Origin: Candidatus Fimimorpha faecalis
GTDB taxonomy: Bacteria; Bacillota; Clostridia; Lachnospirales; Lachnospiraceae
DNA: 64,000 nucleotides
Assembly: GCA_018712075.1 (NCBI GenBank)
Contig: DVHN01000101.1
Coordinates: 1 to 64,000 of the forward strand
Direction: 5' to 3'
Numbering within the stretch: position 1 is the first letter of the stretch; every line of letters starts with the position of its first letter. Made by a program: the position numbers and the translations under genes. A model generated the notes under the pieces. The model searched no databases, had not been told where the DNA came from, and saw only the letters and a program-made list of their open reading frames with translations. Shown piece by piece: positions 33,210 through 42,151 of this stretch.

Positions 33210-34139
33210 TTATAAAACTTCTAATGTTACCTTTTTATATAACTCATCCACCAATTCTCTTGTTGGCGGCTTTGTTCCAATTGTTGTTACAGCTCCTGCC
33301 GAAACCGCAATTCCCATTTTCACTCGCTCTTCCAAGCTCATTTTCTTATCCCATCCATACGATAATGCAGCTACCATCGCATCTCCTGCACCTACGGTAG
33401 AATGTGCTTTTACGGAAAGTCCTGCACAGCGAATTACACGATCTTCCGTTACAAATAACGCTCCCATCTGTCCAAGAGAAACCGCCACAAATGGAATTCC
33501 CTTTTTAATTAATTTCTGTGCCATTGAAATAATTTCTTGCTCGCTTGCACGATAATCCAGTTGGAATAATTCTTCCAATTCTGCACGGTTTGGTTTAATC
33601 ATATCTGGTTTGGCTTCCAACGAATTTACAAATAACTCTCCATCTGCATCTAAAAATACTTTTGCTCCTTTTTTATGTACGGTTTCAATCATTTTTTTAT
33701 AAATTGTCTTATCCATACCAGATGGAATACTTCCTGCCAAAACAAAGAGTGTATCTTCACTTGCGTAATGTTCTAGTTTTTGAATTAATTCATTAATCTT
33801 TTCCTCACTAACAATTGGTCCTGGCTCATTTAGTTCGGTTACTTCTCCAGCAGCTTCTACCACTTTCATATTCGTTCTCGTTTCCCCGTCTACTACTACA
33901 AAATCAGTAGGAATTCCATACTCTTTTAAAACTTTTTCAATTACTTCTCCTGCCGTTCCTCCGATAAAGCCAGTTGCAATTGTATCCAATCCCAATTCTT
34001 TAATTGTTTTTGATACATTAATTCCTTTTCCGCCTGCATCTAAAACAACTCTTTTGATTCGATTTAAACCGCCACGTTCCATCCGTTCAATATCCACTGT
34101 TTTATCAATTGCAGGATTCATTGTTACTGTTACAATCAT
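33210..34139 (-). CDS. PfkB-family 1-phosphofructokinase/hexose-phosphate kinase
   Basis: IVTVTMNPAIDKTVDIE, DAGGKGINVSKTIKELG, STVGAGDAMVAAL. Confidence 0.9.
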   Translation of the reverse strand: MIVTVTMNPAIDKTVDIERMERGGLNRIKRVVLDAGGKGINVSKTIKELGLDTIATGFIGGTAGEVIEKVLKEYGIPTDFVVVDGETRTNMKVVEAAGEVTELNEPGPIVSEEKINELIQKLEHYASEDTLFVLAGSIPSGMDKTIYKKMIETVHKKGAKVFLDADGELFVNSLEAKPDMIKPNRAELEELFQLDYRASEQEIISMAQKLIKKGIPFVAVSLGQMGALFVTEDRVIRCAGLSVKAHSTVGAGDAMVAALSYGWDKKMSLEERVKMGIAVSAGAVTTIGTKPPTRELVDELYKKVTLEVL

Positions 34140-34141
34140 TC

Positions 34142-34594
34142 CTATTCCACTCCTTTTAATGTATCATAAATTTCGTCCACACTACTCTCAACCAACTGGT
34201 CTACAGCTTCTGGAGTGCTCATCTTAATTGCAATATTGGATAAGATGGCCAGATGATCATCTCCTGTTCCTGCAATTCCGATAACTAATTTTACATCTTC
34301 GCCATCCCAATCCGTCCCATCTGGGAAAATCATAACTGCAATTCCAGAAGCTTTAATTTCTTTTTTTGCTTCTTCTACGCCATGTGGAAGTGCAATTCCA
34401 TTTCCAATATTCGTAGCAAATGTTTTCTCTCTTTCAATCATTGCATCCACATAATCTGGTTTTACATATCCACTATCTACTAATATCTGTCCAACAGCAC
34501 GAATTACATCATTTTTCTGCATTCTCTTACAGTTTGTTCTAATATTTTCTTTTAATAATAATGGAAGTTTCTTTGTTGATTTTTTAAAAAACAT
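34142..34594 (-). CDS. PTS mannitol/fructose-type EIIA component
   Basis: ATNIGNGIALPHGVEEAKKEIKASGIAV motif. Confidence 0.92.
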   Translation of the reverse strand: MFFKKSTKKLPLLLKENIRTNCKRMQKNDVIRAVGQILVDSGYVKPDYVDAMIEREKTFATNIGNGIALPHGVEEAKKEIKASGIAVMIFPDGTDWDGEDVKLVIGIAGTGDDHLAILSNIAIKMSTPEAVDQLVESSVDEIYDTLKGVE

Positions 34595-34645
34595 AAATCA
34601 TTCCTCTTTTCTTTCTTTTTTTATTTTCCTGTTCCTTATGTCATT

Positions 34646-34679
34646 ATTATAAGGTCAAAACACTTGTATTTTCAAGCAA
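34646..34679 (-). promoter_or_regulatory. Predicted promoter of EIIA-pfkB-ADH-HPr operon (TTGAAA-N18-TATAAT)
   Basis: Minus strand TTGCTTGAAAATACAAGTGTTTTGACCTTATAAT. Confidence 0.6.
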
Positions 34680-34766
34680 AACAAACCTCTTCTTTGACAC
34701 CATCCAATAGTGACATTTCTTAATTTCTAACACTTAAACTTACCATTCCACCTTTTCTCTTTTTTG

Positions 34767-34815
34767 AAAAAATTTAGGGACAGTTGTGATTTCGTATAAA
34801 ATCACAACTGTCCCT
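34767..34815. repeat. 49-bp hairpin direct repeat, copy 1
   Basis: aaaaaatttagggacagttgtgatttcgtataaaatcacaactgtccct; perfect 17-bp stem, 6-nt loop. Confidence 0.9.
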
Positions 34816-34846
34816 TTGAAATGTAAAAATAATCAGACATAGTATT

Positions 34847-36622
34847 TCAAATAATACTTTCGTATAAAACAATTGCATCATAGGTATTATTAAAATTTAC
34901 AATATCATCATTGGAATCTCCCCCTTTAAATAGACCGCTTTCATCTTGTGATTGACTCAAAGTTCTTATTACTACTTGTTTAAATTCTGATGTAACCGTA
35001 TAGTTACTCTGTTCAAAAACACTGAGTGCCATATTCTGCAACATTATTTTATAACTCACTTCTCTAGATGACAATTGAATGATCATCATTTCTAATCGGC
35101 GGCAATATTCTTGTAAATCATTTGTTTTATCAGGAGACACTAAACAAATAAACTCAATCAATTTAGCTAAATCATATGCCTCTTGTTGAATATTAGAGCT
35201 ATTAGAACTTGTAGAAAAATTTTTTATTACATTATCATAGTATTCTCCAGAAATTTGCGGATTCTCACCCAAAATCCTCAAACCTTTTATACAACTATTA
35301 ATATCAAGTAAATTCACATTATTGGCTGATACGTCACCGAAAACCTCGATGCCAGAAGAGAACTTTTGTATAATTTCTTCACGTTCCTTATCTACAATAT
35401 CTAATAAATTATTTCTTTGCAACAATTCAAGATAACGGTATATATTTCCTACATAAAATACATTACCATCCAGAATCTGCTCTTTATTCTCTATACAATA
35501 TTTGCTAATAGTATTTGATTCTATGCCCAATTTATGAATTAGAGCATCTGCATAATAAGTATTTCCAAGATCCGAGTTCGCATATCTTGGAGACAGATAT
35601 AAATCTTCGCTTAACAAAAAAGAATCAAACTCATCAAATACATTTCTAAAATGAATGCAAGTTTCAAAATCATAATTTGCAAGTTTTAAAGCATAAATCG
35701 TTGCATACAAACCATATGAATCGTATTGAAAAAACGCATCTTCCTTTACACCATTTTCGTCACATAATACAAGTATAATTTTCTCATAATTTTTTGAACT
35801 GTCATACCCCGCAAATCTTGCAAAATCTAAATAATCCATTAAGAATACTGGTACATAAATAACTTTCTCCAGTTTTTCTGCATCGTTCAAAGTATCTTCA
35901 AACATTTGGATAATCGCAGCTATAGATGTTTCTGGCACTTCTATATTGTATTCTTTTGCCAATTCAAAAAACATAGAATACGCACTGGAATTATCCGTAA
36001 TTATATTACCCGAAACAAAAATTTCTTGTACAGCTCTTTTCAGCCAATCATCAATAGGTTTTATCTCTATATTTAGTGAACGTGCAATATGATATGCTAA
36101 ATAATTTGCATATATATTGAATGTATATTCATTACTCTTACCGTTATAAAACAATGCGTAACATTTTAAATCACTGTCGTAAAGTGAATCCAAGTAAGAG
36201 GAAATCCTTTCTTTTGTTTCATCCGACAAATTTGGGCTATTGCCCAATAAAGAAACTGCGCAAAAAACATCTGTGAGGTCCATATCCGAAGAGTTTAAAA
36301 ACGTTTCTTCAATCTCACTTTTTGTTTCTTGAGAGATTGGAGGCTGTGACCAACCAGCGTATTCTTTTGCCATTCTTATATAATATGTAGCATAAACACT
36401 AAACTGCGATTTAAACTCAGCATTTGCAAATCGATATCCACCATCTTCCATAGCACTTTGTTTGATAGCTGTTGCGATGGCTGTTTTATTTATTTCAGGT
36501 AAATCAGTGGAAACATTGGATGTTGCGATATTAGACTTACTACATCCAATGCATAACAACATATTAAAAAACAAAATTAAAACACCAATAGTTATGTTTT
36601 TTCTTATAACCACACGTTTCAA
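34847..36622 (-). CDS. Hypothetical lipoprotein (591 aa)
   Basis: Lipobox-like FFNMLLCIGCSK; helical repeat-like sequence, no confident family. Confidence 0.75.
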   Translation of the reverse strand: MKRVVIRKNITIGVLILFFNMLLCIGCSKSNIATSNVSTDLPEINKTAIATAIKQSAMEDGGYRFANAEFKSQFSVYATYYIRMAKEYAGWSQPPISQETKSEIEETFLNSSDMDLTDVFCAVSLLGNSPNLSDETKERISSYLDSLYDSDLKCYALFYNGKSNEYTFNIYANYLAYHIARSLNIEIKPIDDWLKRAVQEIFVSGNIITDNSSAYSMFFELAKEYNIEVPETSIAAIIQMFEDTLNDAEKLEKVIYVPVFLMDYLDFARFAGYDSSKNYEKIILVLCDENGVKEDAFFQYDSYGLYATIYALKLANYDFETCIHFRNVFDEFDSFLLSEDLYLSPRYANSDLGNTYYADALIHKLGIESNTISKYCIENKEQILDGNVFYVGNIYRYLELLQRNNLLDIVDKEREEIIQKFSSGIEVFGDVSANNVNLLDINSCIKGLRILGENPQISGEYYDNVIKNFSTSSNSSNIQQEAYDLAKLIEFICLVSPDKTNDLQEYCRRLEMMIIQLSSREVSYKIMLQNMALSVFEQSNYTVTSEFKQVVIRTLSQSQDESGLFKGGDSNDDIVNFNNTYDAIVLYESII

Positions 36623-36720
36623 TTACACCACCCGACTTTAAAAATAATATTTTTTATATTTTATCATAAATTTTCTTATTTTCCAATAATGAATTTGTAA
36701 TTTTTGCTATATATTTACAA

Positions 36721-36769
36721 AAAAAATTTAGGGACAGTTGTGATTTCGTATAAAATCACAGCTATCCCT
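36721..36769. repeat. 49-bp hairpin direct repeat, copy 2 (2 mismatches to copy 1)
   Basis: aaaaaatttagggacagttgtgatttcgtataaaatcacagctatccct. Confidence 0.9.
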
Positions 36770-36806
36770 CTACCGATTCTATATTTTCTGATATCTTCTT
36801 TAATTA

Positions 36807-38885
36807 TTATGATGTCTGCTCCAAAAACTGATTAAAATAAGATTTCAGACATCGAGATAATTCGGAGCGAATCGCTCCTTCCTGTCCTTCAAAAATCGTG
36901 TCTATCAGATTTTCATCTTCCACAAGGCTGCTCGTTAAAAATCCTAGCATATCTGAATTTATTTTGGAATGCTCATCTTCTGGCATTAACATTAAAATTA
37001 CGACTCGAATCTCTTTAAAGTAAGGATCTTGAAATGGTTCTAATGTTTTTGTAAAGCAAAATGAAATACTTGGATTTACCGTTCCCTTCGTTTTCGTATG
37101 CAGCAAGGCAAATTCCAATTCTGGAAATACTTGCGTTGCCATATGTTCTCGAGCAGTAACATCTTCCTGAATTTGATACCTACGCTGAGGATAATTGGTA
37201 AGCTTTTCGGTCATGGCTACTAACAGCTCTTCAAATCCAATATACGGATCTACTTTCATACAAAACATTTCTTTTAAAATTCTCTTAATTTGTACCGCCA
37301 AATAATTTATTTGTTCCAATTGCCTTGTAAACACCTCTTCCTGTTTTACTTTTGGAATTCTTTCATAATAACTTACTTTTTCTTCAATCGCCTCAATATC
37401 TTCTTCTAATAAAAGTGGACTTACCTCCAAAATATCGACTCCCTCCAATTCCATTGGAAGACTGGAGAGAAAGAAATCTGTCTTATTTTCAATAAATGGT
37501 GTAATATTTTCTTTTCCATACGGTGTAATTTCCACTCTATCTCGAAATACTTTCGCAAGCTTTGTACACATCAAACGTGAAATTCCAATTCCACTCGCAC
37601 AAACTACTCCAATCCATACCTTTCGCTTCTGTTCTTGCTGATTTTCCATACGAACAATTGCAGCCCCAAAATGAATGGCTAAAAAGCCGATTTCTGCATC
37701 TGGAATTTCGCATCCAACATAGTTTTGAAGAATGACTGCAATTCGTTGACAATTTTGATAAATGACCGCATAGTCCTGTTTAATTTGATCCAATAATGGA
37801 TTTGTAATATTCATTCCATTTTTGAGACGGATCAATGTCGGTTCCATATGTGCCAGAAGCCCCCGAATAAACTCATCATCCTGTTTCAATAGGTATGCAA
37901 TATTTGGATCATAGGCATCAATCAATTCATTTACAAGTGAATTTAATTGATCTTGCTCAGAGGAATTTTCCTTTACATATTGTCGTTTTGCTCCTTTTAA
38001 ATGTAACCAAATATACGCTGTTTCAATAAGAGGAATTTCAATTTCAAATTCCTCTTCCAATGCCCTACTAATTAAACAAGCGTCTTCATATTCTTCGTCT
38101 TTCTTGATTTGGCTTAAAAGTGCTTCATTTTCTTCAATAATTTCCTGTTTTAAAATACGATTAATTGCAATTGTAATATGCAAAATTAATCCAATATAAG
38201 AATCTTCGGTTAAGCAGCTAATATTAGAATTTTTCATACGAACAATACAAGTTAAAACCCTTTTCAAAATATTTTTGTCCAAGATTCGGTACATCGTATT
38301 CTCATTCTTCTTATTAATCAATTGAAGTAGTGAGTTTTCCCTATCTTCATAGAAATCTCGGATCATTTCCGTATCCATATTTTGATCAATAAAGGAACGC
38401 ATTGCACGCCGATAATCTTTTTCGCTCCCTTCTATGCTAACCCCATATCCTTGTTTTCTCAATATTTGAAGATGAAAGCGTTCAAACCATTTTTCAATTG
38501 CATCCATATCGGAACTAATTGTAGCTTCGCTCACTCCAAACATCATGCTGTAATAATAAAGTTTTTTGGCAGTCCGATCTTTTAGCATCTCTAAAATTAA
38601 TCGTTTTCTTCTCTGCGATTTGTCCCCAGTATCAATACTGTCCATTTCTCTTAAATCTTCCAGCAATCTTTCTTTTTCTTCCTTCGCTCCATCCAGCCAT
38701 ACTCCAGTACCAGTTTTTGATTGAAATACAATCGAATAGGGACGTAAAGCTCCATCCATATATTCTAATTCTCTTTGTATCGTACGTTTACTGACCCCGA
38801 TCTGTTCAGCAAGACGTTTAATGGATGTGGTTTCTTCTGTCTCCAACAAAATTAATAAAATTTGCTGTAATCTTGGCGTAAACAT
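36807..38885 (-). CDS. MtlR/BglG-type PRD-containing transcriptional regulator with EIIA domain
   Basis: N-terminal HTH (SIKRLAEQIGVSKRTIQRELEYMD), PRD-like regions, EIIB-like CASGIGISRLMCTKL, C-terminal EIIA-like domain; ATG at 38885 with GGGGAG RBS. Confidence 0.88.
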   Translation of the reverse strand: MFTPRLQQILLILLETEETTSIKRLAEQIGVSKRTIQRELEYMDGALRPYSIVFQSKTGTGVWLDGAKEEKERLLEDLREMDSIDTGDKSQRRKRLILEMLKDRTAKKLYYYSMMFGVSEATISSDMDAIEKWFERFHLQILRKQGYGVSIEGSEKDYRRAMRSFIDQNMDTEMIRDFYEDRENSLLQLINKKNENTMYRILDKNILKRVLTCIVRMKNSNISCLTEDSYIGLILHITIAINRILKQEIIEENEALLSQIKKDEEYEDACLISRALEEEFEIEIPLIETAYIWLHLKGAKRQYVKENSSEQDQLNSLVNELIDAYDPNIAYLLKQDDEFIRGLLAHMEPTLIRLKNGMNITNPLLDQIKQDYAVIYQNCQRIAVILQNYVGCEIPDAEIGFLAIHFGAAIVRMENQQEQKRKVWIGVVCASGIGISRLMCTKLAKVFRDRVEITPYGKENITPFIENKTDFFLSSLPMELEGVDILEVSPLLLEEDIEAIEEKVSYYERIPKVKQEEVFTRQLEQINYLAVQIKRILKEMFCMKVDPYIGFEELLVAMTEKLTNYPQRRYQIQEDVTAREHMATQVFPELEFALLHTKTKGTVNPSISFCFTKTLEPFQDPYFKEIRVVILMLMPEDEHSKINSDMLGFLTSSLVEDENLIDTIFEGQEGAIRSELSRCLKSYFNQFLEQTS

Positions 38886-38907
38886 ACTATATACTCCCCT
38901 TTCTATT

Positions 38908-40425
38908 TTAGCTTTCACCATTTCTTTCTTTCATTAACTCTGAAATCCAACTTTCATATTCTGACGATTGGGATAGGTTTTCCAGATAATGTACTTCTAT
39001 ATTAATATTTTTCTTTTTTATCACTGGCTCAATTTCTTTTTGACAAAAAATTACATTTGCATCTTCTGGAATTTCATCAATTGCAACATTGGAAACTTGA
39101 ATTCCTGTCAAGCCTGAATTTTTTAATTTTTTTCGCAAAATTGCTGCTCCCATTGCACTGGAACCAAATCCTCCCTGACATACAAAGTATACCTTTTTCT
39201 CTTTCCTTACCGATTTTTCCTTTACCATCGATTTTATAGCCCCTTTTTCCTGTTCTTCCCTTGTTAAGTTGTACCAATTGTCTTTGTTCATCATTTCTTT
39301 CTTCTGATCCAATACCAATTTTGACTTGATGTCTTTTTTCTGCTGGATAGAAACGGATTCTTTTTGCTCCGCCGATTTATTTTGAACAGGTAAATTTTCT
39401 AATGCTTTTCTTGTATAATCCTCTTTTTTTAGAATAATTATCGCCGTTAAACAACTTATCATTGCAGATACGATCATTCCAATTAATGTTCCCAGTATAT
39501 TCTGAGATGGACATAAGAGTAAAATCGTTAGAATACTTCCTGGGGAAGGAGGCGCAATCAATCCAGATGGAAACAATAAAAAGCAGAAATTTCCTGCAAT
39601 TCCTCCCGCAATTGCAGCTAAAAATAATTTAGAATTGGACAATATATATGGAAAATATAATTCATGAATTCCTCCAAATAATTGAATTCCCATATTGATT
39701 AACAGATTGCTCTTTTCTTCCCTTTTGAGAAGAAAATAAGCCAATAAAATTCCAAACCCTGGCCCTGGATTTGTTTCTAATAAAAACAGGATGGAACTTC
39801 CTATTTGCTGCACTTGTTCTATACCAAGCGGAACGAGCAGACCATGATTAATCGTATTGTTCAAGAACATTACTTTTCCAGATTCAATAAAAATTCCCAT
39901 AAATGGAATGAAATTATAACGGAATAACTGATCCAGTATCCATGTCAATATCGTTTGAATTTGTTCTAAAATGGGGTTCACCCAATAATAAGTAATGAGA
40001 AATAATAATCCTCCCCCAATAGCGATAAAAAGATTGGAAAAAAGCATTTCAAAACCTGCCGCAGTGTAAGTTTTTATTTTCTCCAATCCTTTTTTCGTAA
40101 CAATCCCCACCACTGGTGCAACGAATAACACTCCCAGCATATGAGAATTGCCTTCTGCACGGAAGAATCCTACACATGTAATTGCCGCAGTTAATCCTCC
40201 AGCAACTCCTCCACCCCGTTCTCCTGCCATATAAGCAATCAATAATGGGATTACCATAGAATAGAACTGTTCCACAACTGTTTCTAATCCTAAGAAAGCA
40301 AACCAGCCTCCAGTAGAAAAAAAAATGGATAGTATTCCATATGTAATAAATAACCCTATACTTTTTAAAATAATACTACTGTAAAATTTACCAACCCGTT
40401 CGATACATTGTTTCATTGCGACCAC
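38908..40425 (-). CDS. PTS mannitol-type EIICB component (second, divergent copy)
   Basis: ETNPGPGFGILLAYFLL, FGGIHELYFPYIL, VYFVCQGGFGSSAMGAAILRKKL. Confidence 0.88.
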   Translation of the reverse strand: MVAMKQCIERVGKFYSSIILKSIGLFITYGILSIFFSTGGWFAFLGLETVVEQFYSMVIPLLIAYMAGERGGGVAGGLTAAITCVGFFRAEGNSHMLGVLFVAPVVGIVTKKGLEKIKTYTAAGFEMLFSNLFIAIGGGLLFLITYYWVNPILEQIQTILTWILDQLFRYNFIPFMGIFIESGKVMFLNNTINHGLLVPLGIEQVQQIGSSILFLLETNPGPGFGILLAYFLLKREEKSNLLINMGIQLFGGIHELYFPYILSNSKLFLAAIAGGIAGNFCFLLFPSGLIAPPSPGSILTILLLCPSQNILGTLIGMIVSAMISCLTAIIILKKEDYTRKALENLPVQNKSAEQKESVSIQQKKDIKSKLVLDQKKEMMNKDNWYNLTREEQEKGAIKSMVKEKSVRKEKKVYFVCQGGFGSSAMGAAILRKKLKNSGLTGIQVSNVAIDEIPEDANVIFCQKEIEPVIKKKNINIEVHYLENLSQSSEYESWISELMKERNGES

Positions 40426-40508
40426 TCTCGTTTTCTTTTATCATATCATCCTGTTTCTCAAAAGACAAGTATTCCTTTATTTATCCCATCTGCTTTGTTA
40501 TTTTATTA

Positions 40509-40553
40509 GGAAACGTCGGTACTAAAAGACTGTGCATTCAGTATCGACGTTTT
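40509..40553 (-). terminator. Hairpin between the two EIICB genes (terminator or attenuator)
   Basis: AAAACGTCGATACT...AGTACCGACGTTT arms. Confidence 0.5.
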
Positions 40554-40572
40554 CTAGATTTATTCCGAATAT

Positions 40573-41967
40573 TTATTTATTATTTTTTAATTCCTGTACA
40601 AGCTGATCATATTCTGGTGCAGCTAAGAAATTTGTAATTAATACTAATTTTGCATTTGGATTACTTGCCGCAGCTCTTGGTCCTAAATCTCTATGTGTTA
40701 CTACGATTTGTGCATCGGCTGGGATCGAAGATACTGGAGAATGAATAACATCAATTCCTGTCAACCCTGCATCGGTTATCTTTTTCTTTAATACAGTTGC
40801 ACCCATTGCACTGGAACCCATACCTGCATCACATGCAAATACAATTTTATGAATTTCTCCAGCAATTGCTGCTGTTTTCTTTTCGGTTGCCTGACCTTTG
40901 GACTGAGCCTTCATATCTTTCATCTGAGATGCGGCAGATTCTAAATCTTCATCCTTTCCAGCAAACCGAATAATTGGCATTGCTACTAAAAATGCTACTA
41001 CTGCTGCTATAATTACACCTGCTAAAATTCCAAAATAACCGCCCTTTGGCGTTAATGCTAAAATAGAAATAATACTTCCTGGAGATGCCGCAGATACCAA
41101 ACCTGCATCTAATAAATTAAATGTAAAGATTCCAGCTGCTCCACCTGCAATTGCTGCGACTAACAACAATGGATTCATCAATATGTATGGGAAGTAAATT
41201 TCATGAATTCCACCAAAGAAGTGAATAATTACTGCACCTGGTGCAGAACTCTTTGCAGAACCTTTTCCAACTAAACAATAAGCCAACAAAATTCCAAGTC
41301 CTGGTCCTGGATTTGCTTCCAATAAGAAAAAGATCGATTTCGATGCTTCTTCTACTTCTTTTAATCCCATCGGTGAGAAAATACCATGATTTAATGCATT
41401 GTTTAAGAATAATACTTTCGCTGGCTCAATTAATACACTTGCCAGTGGAAGCAACCCTCTATCTACAAAGAACTGTACTCCTGCTGCCATTGCATCATTC
41501 ATAATAGAAACAAATGGTCCTACTACAAACAATGCTAAAATTGCTAAAATACCACCTAAAATACCAAGAGAAAAATTATTGACTAACATTTCAAATCCAG
41601 CCTTAATTTTTCCTTCTACTAACTTATCAAACTGTTTAATCACCCATCCGCCTAATGGGCCCATTACCATGGCTCCAATAAACATTGGATTTTTTGGAGC
41701 AGCTGCAATTGCTCCCATCGTTGCGATTGCACCGATTACACCGCCTCTTTGTCCAGCTACCATCGTACCACCTGTATAGGCAATCAACAACGGCAATAAC
41801 ATTTTGGACATTGGACTTACTAACTCTGCAATTGCCGCATTCGGAAACCATCCATCTTCAATAAACAACGCTGCAATCAATCCCCAAGCAATAAATGCAC
41901 CAATATTAGGCATTACCATTCCACTTAGGAAACGTCCAAATAACTGTACTTTTTGTTTCATATTCAT
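40573..41967 (-). CDS. mtlA: PTS mannitol EIICB component
   Basis: QLFGRFLSGMVMPNIGAFIAWGLIAALFI, EANPGPGLGILLAYCL, FFGGIHEIYFPYIL, VFACDAGMGSSAMGATVLKKK. Confidence 0.93.
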   Translation of the reverse strand: MNMKQKVQLFGRFLSGMVMPNIGAFIAWGLIAALFIEDGWFPNAAIAELVSPMSKMLLPLLIAYTGGTMVAGQRGGVIGAIATMGAIAAAPKNPMFIGAMVMGPLGGWVIKQFDKLVEGKIKAGFEMLVNNFSLGILGGILAILALFVVGPFVSIMNDAMAAGVQFFVDRGLLPLASVLIEPAKVLFLNNALNHGIFSPMGLKEVEEASKSIFFLLEANPGPGLGILLAYCLVGKGSAKSSAPGAVIIHFFGGIHEIYFPYILMNPLLLVAAIAGGAAGIFTFNLLDAGLVSAASPGSIISILALTPKGGYFGILAGVIIAAVVAFLVAMPIIRFAGKDEDLESAASQMKDMKAQSKGQATEKKTAAIAGEIHKIVFACDAGMGSSAMGATVLKKKITDAGLTGIDVIHSPVSSIPADAQIVVTHRDLGPRAAASNPNAKLVLITNFLAAPEYDQLVQELKNNK

Positions 41968-42000
41968 ACCTCTTCTCTTTTTTCGTCTTCGGATTAGGTA

Positions 42001-42066
42001 TGATTGGCCAATCAAATCCCTTTGATACATTTATTATAAAGTGAAAATCGATATTTTTTCAAGCAA
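42001..42066 (-). promoter_or_regulatory. mtlA promoter (TTGAAA-N18-TATAAT) with 14-bp palindrome TGATTGGCCAATCA just downstream
   Basis: TTTTGCTTGAAAAAATATCGATTTTCACTTTATAAT on minus strand; tgattggccaatca at 42001-42014. Confidence 0.6.
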
Positions 42067-42110
42067 AAGAAATCTGAATTTGTCATTATCAACTAATGCC
42101 AAAAATAAAA

Positions 42111-42143
42111 AAAGAGTAATCGCATTATTAACACAATTACTCT
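42111..42143 (-). terminator. Terminator downstream of thrC
   Basis: aagagtaat...attactctctt hairpin. Confidence 0.6.
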
Positions 42144-42151
42144 CTTTCTTA

